A DNA stretch of 64,000 nucleotides, from assembly GCF_900198405.1 (NCBI RefSeq), contig NZ_FZMR01000010.1, positions 1 to 64,000 of the forward strand, written 5' to 3'. This stretch comes from Helicobacter cetorum (lineage in GTDB: Bacteria > Campylobacterota > Campylobacteria > Campylobacterales > Helicobacteraceae). Position numbers and translations under genes: made by a program. Shown here piece by piece: positions 19,772 to 27,753 of the stretch (within the stretch, counting starts at the first letter, position 1; the number at the start of each line of letters is the position of its first letter). The notes below the pieces were generated by a model. That model was not told where the DNA came from and searched no databases. It worked only from the letters and a program-made list of their open reading frames with translations.

Positions 19772-20050
19772 TTAATGACTATGATGCGTTCTCTCGTATT
19801 CTCTTTGAATAGCAATGAGTTTTCTTAAATGATTAATATCACCTTGCGCTAATTCATTAAATCTAGCAAGCGCATTTAAAAGATTTGAAAAATTATTTTC
19901 AAACTCTTTACGCTTGCTATCTTGCCATGAATTACCCAAACGATTAAAAGCCCCTTTTAATCTAGAAGTTGCATTTTGCTGTGTTTCTAAAAAACCTTTA
20001 ACTTCGCCTACAAATTTTTCTAATTCATCAGCATTAACATGCACATCCAT
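19772..20050 (-). CDS. WXG100 (ESAT-6)-like protein
   Basis: At 92 residues it has the size and helical-hairpin pattern of WXG100 proteins. The central turn is N-S-W-Q-D, a W-x-D variant of WXG, flanked by two amphipathic helices. It has an ideal ribosome binding site, AAGGAGG at 20059-20065, eight bases before its ATG, stronger than those I can see for its neighbours, suggesting high expression. WXG100 proteins are substrates or partners of FtsK/EssC motors, and such a motor is encoded four genes on. Ten bases separate it from the LHH toxin gene. Confidence 0.72.
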   Translation of the reverse strand: MDVHVNADELEKFVGEVKGFLETQQNATSRLKGAFNRLGNSWQDSKRKEFENNFSNLLNALARFNELAQGDINHLRKLIAIQREYERTHHSH

Positions 20051-20063
20051 AAAAATATCCTCC

Positions 20064-20729
20064 TTATTTTAAATCATTCATCATAGACTCTAAATCATCT
20101 TTAATATGATTATTATTAGAACCCCCCTTGCTAATAGTTTGAGTCATAATTTCAAATAACTTCACTAATTTTTCTACATCATCTGCACAAAATACACCAT
20201 CTCTACCAAAATCTTTATTTACTTGTGGGTTATCATTTTTATTGCCAATGAATATACTCCAACACACACTTTTAGCGCTTTTGCCATCATTATGAAAACT
20301 ATATAAAGACTCTGGCCATTTATCACCCTTATTAGGTTCACCATCAGAGACCAAAATACTATAGGGTTTATAAAATTTAGTAGGAAAAGTGCCTTTATCC
20401 TCTATTAAATCCTTAGTTAATCTAAATGCACTACTAAAAGGTGTGCCACCATCTGCACTTAGAGGCTTAAAATCAATGGTTTTAATATCACTAAAAGGCG
20501 TGTGTAAAAACGCACCATTACCTCCAAAAGTAATAATGGCCATTTTGCTAAATAGCTCTTTTTTAGCTTCTTGTTTTAGAGTTTCTATCATTTTTTGAAT
20601 ACAAAGATTAAGCACTTCAATGCGTGAATGTTTTCCTAAAGGCTCATTCATTGAATAGCTCGTATCCAACATTAAAAACACCGGAATAAAACGCTCCTCT
20701 ATAGTATATTTGCTTAAATCTAATGCCAT
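20064..20729 (-). CDS. von Willebrand factor A (TerY-like) protein
   Basis: This 221-residue protein is a full vWA domain with a complete MIDAS site: LDTSYSM near residue 21, the threonine in GGTPF near 91 and VSDGEP near 127. The layout matches TerY proteins that pair with PP2C and kinase partners. There is no signal peptide or membrane segment, so it is cytoplasmic. It is the first gene of the island operon, with AAGGA about six bases before the ATG. A short glycine/asparagine-rich linker (about 196-203) leads to an acidic tail. Confidence 0.85.
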   Translation of the reverse strand: MALDLSKYTIEERFIPVFLMLDTSYSMNEPLGKHSRIEVLNLCIQKMIETLKQEAKKELFSKMAIITFGGNGAFLHTPFSDIKTIDFKPLSADGGTPFSSAFRLTKDLIEDKGTFPTKFYKPYSILVSDGEPNKGDKWPESLYSFHNDGKSAKSVCWSIFIGNKNDNPQVNKDFGRDGVFCADDVEKLVKLFEIMTQTISKGGSNNNHIKDDLESMMNDLK

Positions 20730-20892
20730 AACATATCCTTATTGAAAAAAATAAAAAATATAAAAAATATCGTAAAAAAACGGTTAATAGAATTAGCAAA
20801 ACAGCTACCAAATAGCTCAAAACGAGAGAGAGTAAAACTGATTGAACAACAAACACTCTTAACTATCCTTCTTCCTTTATAAGCCACACATC

Positions 20893-20898
20893 ATTGTA
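20893..20898 (-). promoter_or_regulatory. Candidate -10 box of island operon
   Basis: On the minus strand the box reads TACAAT within TATGGTACAAT, an extended -10 pattern in an AT-rich leader. It lies about 165 bases upstream of the first island gene and inside the island, so the operon can be transcribed independently of fumC. It is read by eye; no -35 is claimed, in keeping with the weak -35 of Helicobacter. Confidence 0.45.
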
Positions 20899-20959
20899 CC
20901 ATAAAAACCTACAATAATCTAAAAAATTAATGTTATTCTATCATGCATGTTATAAAATC

Positions 20960-21094
20960 CTTTTGACTGAGTTTTTTGCTATCTTTTACGCCCATTTCTA
21001 TAAACTCTAAGGCTATTTTTTCATCACACACTACCCCAGCTACAAAAAGCGAACCGGCTAAACACCCCCTACCCGCCTCATCAATGCCTAAAGT
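20960..21094. repeat. Right direct repeat of island (rnhB 5' end)
   Basis: This is the second copy of the 135-bp repeat at 1202-1336, with two mismatches. It contains codons about 2-46 of rnhB. Beyond 21094 it continues into an ATG (21095-21097), which the left copy lacks, so this copy keeps the native gene start. Confidence 0.95.
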
Positions 21095-21097
21095 CAT
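20960..21097 (-). pseudogene. Truncated 5' remnant of rnhB
   Basis: Read on the minus strand from 21097, the frame opens ATG-ACT-TTA and gives [12 protein letters not shown] through to DSKKLSQK, where similarity ends and island sequence begins. About 46 of some 196 codons remain, so no active RNase HII can come from it. It sits directly after the HicA-like gene at 21106, which suggests that rnhB was once the downstream member of that gene series. Confidence 0.92.
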
Positions 21098-21105
21098 TAA
21101 TGGTC

Positions 21106-21321
21106 TTAATTCGCACGCAAAAGAGCACCAAATATCTTTAAAATATCACGCTCTATCTGTTTGTAACTATTGCCATCGCTAGGCGTGCATGAAAAGGTTA
21201 AGCGGTGTTTTCCATGCCTCAAACATGCATGCTTTTTATTTCTAGTGATTTCTAAACCAAGAAGTTTGATGTATTTTTTTACAATTTTGTTGGTTTCTTT
21301 ATGGCTACTCACTCGTTTCAT
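21106..21321 (-). CDS. HicA-like small protein (copy 2)
   Basis: The 71-residue basic protein resembles the HicA/YcfA mRNA-interferase fold: an N-terminal helix, then RHGKHRLTF with a possible catalytic histidine, PSDGNS, and a final helix. It has a strong ribosome binding site (AAAGGAG seven bases before ATG), so it is likely a real gene. No HicB-like antitoxin is visible beside it. It is a paralogue of the next gene upstream and stops 9 bases before the native rnhB start codon. Confidence 0.65.
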   Translation of the reverse strand: MKRVSSHKETNKIVKKYIKLLGLEITRNKKHACLRHGKHRLTFSCTPSDGNSYKQIERDILKIFGALLRAN

Positions 21322-21539
21322 CGTGTTCTCCTTTGCATTTCCTTTGCGAAGTCATCTCTAATCCATGCTATCTAATTATCAAGCTAAGAAAACTTAAAAA
21401 CAACACTTTAACAACTTAAAAATCTCAAATAAAATACGAAACTTATCCACATGTTCATGCAAGAAGAGAACATAATCAAATTAGCCCCTTTAATCCTCTC
21501 GCACAAAAATATCAGTTTTATTCTTAATGCCTCAAAACA

Positions 21540-21770
21540 TTAAGCGTGTTTTATCTTAGTCTCAAGGAACTTTACCAATTCTTTTTGAAAATTTTTCACG
21601 CTTTTTCTGTCGCTTGGCGATGAGGGAATAGTTAAAGAATGCGCCCCATTAGTCAACTTCGCATGCTTGCCCCCCATATCCAAATACAATCCCAAACTTT
21701 TATTATCACTCAACACTTCCTTTAAAAGCTCACGGATTTCTTTAGACTTAGTAGCTTGATGGAGCGTCAT
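21540..21770 (-). CDS. HicA-like small protein (copy 1)
   Basis: This 76-residue protein has the pattern GGKHAKL...HSLTIPSSPSD followed by a helix, similar to the 71-residue paralogue downstream and to HicA-type toxins. It begins 21 bases after the fumC stop, with GGGAG five to ten bases before the ATG, so it is probably cotranscribed with fumC. No antitoxin partner is seen. The counterpart in H. pylori is a small gene between fumC and rnhB, as far as I recall. Confidence 0.65.
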   Translation of the reverse strand: MTLHQATKSKEIRELLKEVLSDNKSLGLYLDMGGKHAKLTNGAHSLTIPSSPSDRKSVKNFQKELVKFLETKIKHA

Positions 21771-21791
21771 TTCTTTCTCCCTATAGCTAGT

Positions 21792-23183
21792 TTACGCCCT
21801 AGGTCCTATCATTTTTTCAGGCACAACAAATTTATCAAAGTCAGTAGCACTCAATAGATTTAACTCCACCGCACTTTCTTTCAAAGAGATGCCTTTTTTA
21901 TGGGCGTTTTTAGCAATTTTAGCAGCATTTTCATAGCCTACATGCGGATTAAGAGCGGTTACCAGCATTAAAGAATGGTGCAAGTAATAATCAATTTTTT
22001 CCCTATTAGGCTCAATACCGCTCGCACAATGGATATTAAAGCTTTCCATACTATCTGCTAATAGCCTTAAACTCTGTAAGAAATTATAAATAATCACTGG
22101 TTTAAAAACATTCAACTCAAAATTCCCTTGACTAGCCGCAATACCTATGGCGGTGTCATTCCCCATAACTTGCACGGCTACCATAGTCATCGCCTCACAT
22201 TGTGTAGGATTAACTTTGCCAGGCATTATAGAGCTACCGGGCTCATTTTCAGGGATAGATAATTCGCCTAAACCACAGCGCGGCCCACTAGCAAGCCACC
22301 TAATATCATTAGCGATTTTCATTAAATTTGCGGCTAGGGCTTTAAAAGCCCCATGGGCGTAAGCTATAGCGTCATGGCTAGTAAGGGCGTGGAATTTATT
22401 AGGGGCTGAGATGAATTTCACGCCACTAAATTGTGTGAGTTCTTCAGCGACTTTTTCGCTCAACTCTGGGTGAGCATTCAAACCTGTGCCTACGGCTGTG
22501 CCACCTATGGCTAATTCTCTTAAATGCTCCAAACTCTCTAAAATCTGGGCTTTGTTATGCTCTAGCATGCTCGCATAACCACTAAATTCTTGCCCCAAAG
22601 TCAAAGGCGTAGCGTCTTGTAAATGCGTGCGTCCGATTTTAACAATCTCTTTAAATTTCTCGCTCTTTTCTTTGAAAGTTTTTAATAAATTCTCTAAGCT
22701 AGGGAGTAATTTATGCGTGATTTCTAGCACGCTCACAATATGCATAGCCGTAGGAAAAGTGTCGTTTGAGCTTTGGCTCATATTCACATCATCATTAGGA
22801 TGGATAAGTTTCTTCTCTCTAAAATTACCCCCTAAAATCTCAGTGGCTTTATTGGCTATGACTTCATTTAAGTTCATATTCGTTTGAGTGCCACTACCAG
22901 TTTGCCATATAGCTAAGGGAAACTCGCCACACAATTCGCCTTTTAAAATGCTATCGCACGCTTTAATAATCGCTTGTGATTTTTCTTCGCTTAATTTTCC
23001 TAGCTTATGATTAACTACCGCTAAACTTCTTTTAAGTTTAGCAAACGCTCCGATTAACTCTTTTGGCATTTTCTCTGTGCCGATTTTGAAATTTTCAAAA
23101 CTACGCTGTGTTTGAGCCCCCCAATACTTGCTGTCATCTACTTTAACTTCGCCCATAGTGTCATGTTCAATTCTAAATTGCAT
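21792..23183 (-). CDS. fumC: Class II fumarate hydratase
   Basis: The 463-residue enzyme interconverts fumarate and malate in the cytoplasm. It has the class II signature [13 protein letters not shown] near residue 315, a conserved GSGTQTNMN near 97, and full family length. No iron-sulphur motif is expected in this class. It starts [13 protein letters not shown], typical of the family, and is followed by the two HicA-like genes on the same strand. Confidence 0.96.
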   Translation of the reverse strand: MQFRIEHDTMGEVKVDDSKYWGAQTQRSFENFKIGTEKMPKELIGAFAKLKRSLAVVNHKLGKLSEEKSQAIIKACDSILKGELCGEFPLAIWQTGSGTQTNMNLNEVIANKATEILGGNFREKKLIHPNDDVNMSQSSNDTFPTAMHIVSVLEITHKLLPSLENLLKTFKEKSEKFKEIVKIGRTHLQDATPLTLGQEFSGYASMLEHNKAQILESLEHLRELAIGGTAVGTGLNAHPELSEKVAEELTQFSGVKFISAPNKFHALTSHDAIAYAHGAFKALAANLMKIANDIRWLASGPRCGLGELSIPENEPGSSIMPGKVNPTQCEAMTMVAVQVMGNDTAIGIAASQGNFELNVFKPVIIYNFLQSLRLLADSMESFNIHCASGIEPNREKIDYYLHHSLMLVTALNPHVGYENAAKIAKNAHKKGISLKESAVELNLLSATDFDKFVVPEKMIGPRA

Positions 23184-23248
23184 GTTAATCCTTTAAAATT
23201 TGAATTTAAAAACCATAACAAGATAGCATAAACTCTTATACCTTCTAC

Positions 23249-24957
23249 TTATAAAGCACAAATTTTCTCAACTTCTTTGAAACACACCGCACTCGGATTG
23301 ATATAAATGTTAGTGAAATGAAACCAAAAAGCGCTTTCATAGGTATTAGGGCTGCGTAAAATCCTGCAATGAAACCCTATAGAAAAGTCTTCAAAAGGCA
23401 GAGCGTGTTTGATAACGCATGCTAAAATCTCAGCTCTCACTTTTAATTGCATCACTCTAAAATTTTCTTTCTCTTTTAGGGGTGTTTCATTAGGCTCTAA
23501 AACTCTAAAGTTTTGAGTGTCAAAATTAGCCTCTACGCATTCGCCTATCACTTCACTAAAATCATCATTAGTAGGTATGAAAGTAACGATTTGCTTGTCA
23601 AAATAGTGAGCGTTTTTTAGATATTCTATTAAAGCATGGGGGTTGTATTGATAATGTTTCTTATACAAATCAATATAAAATTCTGGCTCAAAATCTTTGA
23701 TAAAACTTGTTTCTAAAAGGGTTTTAATTAAATCTTTGTCCTTAAAAGAAAGCCTAGTCGTGTTGCTTGGCTCAATATAAGTAATATGATTTTTCTTACA
23801 CAAACTTTTATAATCCTTGGGAGCGTTTTTAAGATTGTATTCTTTAATAAAGCTGTCTCTTTTAGCCTCTTCGCTAAACATGCCTGCATAGGGCATATAA
23901 AATTGTGGTGTCGTAACTTGCATCATCTTAGCCACATGATTTTTTAACTGCATTCTAGTTTGATGGCTAATTTTTTGCTTTTCTTCTAAAGAGTAGTTAT
24001 CAAAGCATAGGGGAAACCCACTTGAGCCACTCGCAAAGGAAGTGGCTAACAAGCTAATATCTTTAGGTAATACATAATGATTTAAAAAATTACTATCCAC
24101 AGACAACAACACTTCATGGTTATCCAAACACAGATACAACCCGCTATCATCTCTAAAATCTCCGGATTTTAAAACGCTTACTTGAATTTTTGGGCTAAGT
24201 TCAATAATATCCTTAAAATCAAGGGCATAAAGATTAGTAAAGCCTAAGCCTTTTAAGGAATTTTCTACGCTTTTAGATTCAAAGTTAGGAATAATAAAGG
24301 GTTTGTCTTTAGGCACAAGAGCTAAAGTTTGAGCACTCAAATGGTCTGGGTGGTTGTGTGAAATATAAATAAAATCCGCACTCTTTAAACATTCTATAGC
24401 TCTTTTAGAGCTAGGCTTACTATGCCACCAACCACCTAAAAAACAAGGCCCTATTAGCCAAGGGTCCGTGATGATTTTAACCCCATTACATTCAAAAAAC
24501 AAACTCGCATGGTTTAAATACTCACAAGAAGACGCGCCTTTTTTATCTCCTTTGAATGGATTTTCTAAATGCGAGCTTTTAAATACATTCAAAACATTAT
24601 TTTTAATGGTGTAATTTTTTAAAGGGGCTTTTTTGATGCCATTTTGATAAGTTAAGGTTTTAAGGTCTAATTTCCAAGAATGGCTAGGACAGGTTAAAAT
24701 GGGGCTTTTTAAAATCGTAACTTGCAATAAAGAAGCTTCTTTAAATTCAACTTCATTAGAACACAAGCACCCTCCCATATGTTCACACACGCTATCAATA
24801 AGCCACTCAATTTGTGAGTTTTTGTATTTCGCATAAAATAAAGTCTTGCTTTTATCGCTTAGCGCCACCATCACTTCATCGTTTGTAATGGGGGGGGGGG
24901 GGGTAAAAGATAGCTCGTTTCAAGCTCTTTTTCTAGAAATTTGCCTAAAGTTCGCAT
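23249..24957 (-). CDS. CMP-Neu5Ac hydroxylase (CMAH) homologue, phase-variable, OFF here
   Basis: The main frame (541 residues from 24874) closely follows animal CMAH, which turns CMP-Neu5Ac into CMP-Neu5Gc. It has an N-terminal Rieske domain with the ligand pairs CEHMGG and CPSHSWKLD. A metallo-beta-lactamase-type domain follows with DPWLIGP...GWW, YISHNHPDHLS and FASGSSGFP, and the C-terminus has IGFHCRILRSPNTYESAFWFHF, all matching CMAH blocks as I recall them. The best start is ATG at 24957, with AAAGGA nearby, encoding 18 residues before a 14-base C tract on the coding strand. With 14 bases the frames do not join; 12 or 15 would give about 568-569 residues. It is absent from the H. pylori order I know. 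The true sugar substrate is unproven. Confidence 0.85.
24890..24903. repeat. Poly-G/C tract of 14, phase-variation site
   Basis: There are fourteen consecutive G on the plus strand (C on the coding strand), codons 19-23 of the CMAH homologue. Distance from the upstream ATG to the main frame is 68 bases, so the gene is out of frame by two. Tracts of this kind slip readily in Helicobacter and switch surface-sugar genes. Confidence 0.93.
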
Positions 24958-25091
24958 GGCTTTAATCCTTTCTTTTTGAAAATAAAGTCATTTTATCCAA
25001 AAACAGCTCCACAATTTTTACACAAAAGAGAATTACAATGACAAGCATAAACAAGGGCTTAACCTTGTAACTTTATTTCAAAGGTGAAAAC

Positions 25092-25469
25092 ATGAAAAAA
25101 TTGGCAACATTGTTTTTGGCAAGTGCTTTATCTCTTACAGGATTGAGTGCATGGGAGCAAACTCTAAAGGCAAATGACTTGGAAGTTAAAATGAAGTCTG
25201 TGGGTAATCCTACTAAGGGCGAAAATACTTTTATTGTAACCCCTACTTTAAATAACAAAGTATTGGATAAGGCCCAAGTGCGTGTGCAATTCTTAATGCC
25301 CGAAATGCCCGGTATGCCAGCGATGAAAGAGACTGCTAAGGTCAGCGAAAAAGATGGTGCTTATGAGGCCAAAGCTAATTTATCTATGAGTGGGACTTGG
25401 CAAGTTAAAGTGGATATTAAATCCAAAGAGGGTAAAACTTATCGCACTAAAACAAGTGTAGATTTATAA
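25092..25469 (+). CDS. crdA: Copper resistance determinant CrdA (FixH-like)
   Basis: The 125-residue secreted protein has a signal peptide ending near SAW (residue 21) and a methionine-rich segment, MPEMPGMPAM, near residue 70, well suited to bind Cu(I) in the periplasm. The rest is a beta-sandwich like FixH/copper-resistance domains. In H. pylori crdA is the copper-induced first gene of the crdA-crdB-czcB-czcA series, and the same order is seen here. A good AAGGTG ribosome binding site precedes the ATG. Confidence 0.9.
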   Translation: MKKLATLFLASALSLTGLSAWEQTLKANDLEVKMKSVGNPTKGENTFIVTPTLNNKVLDKAQVRVQFLMPEMPGMPAMKETAKVSEKDGAYEAKANLSMSGTWQVKVDIKSKEGKTYRTKTSVDL

Positions 25470-25478
25470 GGAAACCCT

Positions 25479-26720
25479 ATGCGCACGCTACTTTTTAAAA
25501 AAGGCGTGTTCGCACGCTTTTTAGGACTTTTTTTGGTTGGGTTAGCTTATAATTCAGAGCTACTAGCCCAAGATAACATTCAAATAACCACTATTTATTC
25601 CAAATATCTTTCTAAAAATCAAAAAATACAAGCCTTACAAGACCAAATTGATGCTTTAGGCTCTAAAGCAAAGGTAGTTAGCAAATGGGATAACCCTATT
25701 TTGTATCTAGGCTACAACAACGCTAATGTGAGTAATTTTTATAGGCTTGATAGCACCCTAATGCAAAACATGAGTTTAGGTCTATCTCAAAAAGTAGATT
25801 TAAATGGTAAGCGTTTCACGCAATCTAAGATTATAGACTTAGAAAAGCAAAAAAAGATTTTAGAGCTTAAAAAAACCAAACAACAATTAGCAATTAATTT
25901 GATGATAAATGGCATTGAAAATTATAAGAATCAGCAAGAAATCAAGCTTTTAGAAGTAGCCATTAAAAACCTAGATAACACACTTTATAAAGCCAATAAT
26001 TCTAGCTCGCCCAATCTTGTAGCGATTGCTAAATTAGAAATTTTAAAATCACAATTAGAAATCAAAAAGAATAATTTAGAAGATGCCTTGCATAACAGCC
26101 ATTATGTGATGAGCGAATTAACCTTTGGAGGAAATGAGCTTTTAAGCATTGCCCCTAAAAATTTTGAACTCAATAGAGAGCAAGAAATGCAAAAAATTAG
26201 CTCCACTAACTATGATATTGCTATGGCTAGAATTGATGAACAAAAAGCCCAAAAAGACATCACTTTAGCTAAAAAAAGTTTTTTTGAAGATGTGAATGTA
26301 ACCGGCGTGTATTATTTCCGTAGCCAACGCTACTATAACTACGATATGTTCAGTATCGGCGTGGCAATTCCTTTACCTATCTATGGCAAGCAAGCTAAAT
26401 TAGTGGAGCAAAAAAAGAAAGAAAGCCTTGCCTCAAAAAGCGAATTAGAAAACGCTAAAAACAAAACGCACCACTTGGCTTTGAAACTCATTAAAAAAAT
26501 TGAAACCTTGCAAAAAAACTTGCAAGCGATTGATAAAATCTTAAAAGCCAATGAAAAAATCGTGCAAATCTATGCTGATGACTTGCCATCTGGTAGCGAT
26601 TACAACGCTTATTACAATTCGTTTAACGACAAAATCAACATTGAAATCACTCAGCTTGAAACTTTAAGCACTTTAAATAGTGCTTATTTGTCTTTACAAA
26701 ACCTTAAAGGATTAGAATGA
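25479..26720 (+). CDS. crdB: Outer-membrane efflux channel CrdB (TolC family)
   Basis: The 413-residue protein has a signal peptide ending near LLAQ (residue 30) and long alternating coiled-coil helices typical of TolC/CusC-type outer-membrane factors, including SLGLSQKVDLNGKR and the YDMFSIGVAIPLPIYGKQ barrel segment. It would form the outer channel for the CzcB/CzcA pump. It starts 9 bases after crdA and overlaps czcB by 4 bases. Confidence 0.9.
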   Translation: MRTLLFKKGVFARFLGLFLVGLAYNSELLAQDNIQITTIYSKYLSKNQKIQALQDQIDALGSKAKVVSKWDNPILYLGYNNANVSNFYRLDSTLMQNMSLGLSQKVDLNGKRFTQSKIIDLEKQKKILELKKTKQQLAINLMINGIENYKNQQEIKLLEVAIKNLDNTLYKANNSSSPNLVAIAKLEILKSQLEIKKNNLEDALHNSHYVMSELTFGGNELLSIAPKNFELNREQEMQKISSTNYDIAMARIDEQKAQKDITLAKKSFFEDVNVTGVYYFRSQRYYNYDMFSIGVAIPLPIYGKQAKLVEQKKKESLASKSELENAKNKTHHLALKLIKKIETLQKNLQAIDKILKANEKIVQIYADDLPSGSDYNAYYNSFNDKINIEITQLETLSTLNSAYLSLQNLKGLE

Positions 26721-27751
26721 AACTCTCTTTAATTTTAGCACTTGCTTTAACGCTAAGCTTGAACGCTACCCAACAAGATAATAAAACCCAAACAGAAACT
26801 AAGCAAACCCAAAAAACAACCGCTTTAGCCAAGAGTAAAACGCATTTTAATATCTCTACGACTAAGGTCATAGAAAAAGAGTTTGCACAAAGTCGGCGTT
26901 ATTATGCGACTTTAGAGCCAGATGAAAGGCTTATTTTTTCTCAAAATGTGCGTTTTGATGGCTATGTAGAAAAGCTTTATACCAATAGGACTTATACGCC
27001 GGTAAAAAAAGGCGAAAAATTACTCACTATCTATTCGCCAGAATTAGCGAGCGTGCAAAGCGAATTGCTATCCTCATTGAAATTCAACCACCAAGTGGAT
27101 GCGATTAAAGAAAAATTACGCCTTTTAGGCTTAGAAAATTCTAGCATTGAAAAAGTGATTAGCACGCATAAAGTCCAAAACGAAATTAATATCTACTCTC
27201 GTTTCAACGGAATCATTTTTAGAAAAAGCAAGGACTTAAATGAAGGAAGCTTTATTAAAAAAGGGCAAGAGCTTTTTCAAATCATAGATTTAAGCAAATT
27301 ATGGGCTATTGCTAAAGTTAATCAAGAAGATTTAGAGTTTTTAAAAAACACAACTAAAGCCACTTTATTTGTAGAAGGGATTAAGGGTAAGCAAGAAATC
27401 ACGCTTGAAAACATCAATCCTATTGTCAATGAAAAAGACAAAATGCTAGAGGCTCGTTTCAATGTGCCTAATTCTAAACTACTCTACTACCCTAACATGT
27501 TCGCTCAAGTAGAAATCTTTCAAAAAGCTAAAAAAATGAAAGTCTTGCCTAAAGAGGCGGTTTTGATTAAAGGGGGGAAAGCGATTGTATTTAAAAAAGA
27601 TGATTTTGGTTTAAGCCCTTTAGAAATTAAAGCCACTCGTTTAAGCGATGGGAGTTATGAAATTTTGGAAGGTTTAGAAGTGGGCGAAGAAGTCGCTAAT
27701 AATGCTTTATTTGTGCTAGATGCAGACGCTCAAAATAATGGGGATTATTAA
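26717..27751 (+). CDS. czcB: Membrane-fusion subunit of copper/heavy-metal RND pump
   Basis: The 344-residue periplasmic adaptor begins with a signal peptide and has the lipoyl/barrel-sandwich halves seen in CusB/CzcB. The VEKLYTNRTYTPVKKGEKL segment is followed by ISTHKVQNEINIYSRFNGII, and then a beta-barrel with a late VLPKEAVLIKGG. It connects CzcA to CrdB. The 4-base overlap with crdB and 2-base gap to czcA imply one transcript. Confidence 0.9.
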   Translation: MKLSLILALALTLSLNATQQDNKTQTETKQTQKTTALAKSKTHFNISTTKVIEKEFAQSRRYYATLEPDERLIFSQNVRFDGYVEKLYTNRTYTPVKKGEKLLTIYSPELASVQSELLSSLKFNHQVDAIKEKLRLLGLENSSIEKVISTHKVQNEINIYSRFNGIIFRKSKDLNEGSFIKKGQELFQIIDLSKLWAIAKVNQEDLEFLKNTTKATLFVEGIKGKQEITLENINPIVNEKDKMLEARFNVPNSKLLYYPNMFAQVEIFQKAKKMKVLPKEAVLIKGGKAIVFKKDDFGLSPLEIKATRLSDGSYEILEGLEVGEEVANNALFVLDADAQNNGDY

Positions 27752-27753
27752 AA

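Larger units (their letters stand above)
1337..20959 (-). mobile_element. 19.6 kb defence/conflict island in rnhB
   Basis: The island is bounded by two direct copies of the rnhB 5' end. It contains 14 co-directional genes with overlaps or gaps of at most about 20 bases, and it is visibly more AT-rich than the flanking DNA. No integrase, transposase or tRNA site is present, so integration was not by a standard island integrase. Insertion with long target duplication has been reported for restriction-modification genes in H. pylori, and this layout fits that pattern. Recombination between the repeats would remove the island and restore rnhB with its ATG. The boundaries are seen directly; the mechanism is inferred. 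Confidence 0.85.

Noticed and set aside
20644..20856. 70-codon hydrophobic frame upstream of the first island gene
   Set aside because: It starts with GTG without a good ribosome binding site and overlaps the vWA gene by 86 bases in another frame; it is probably chance in an AT-rich leader.
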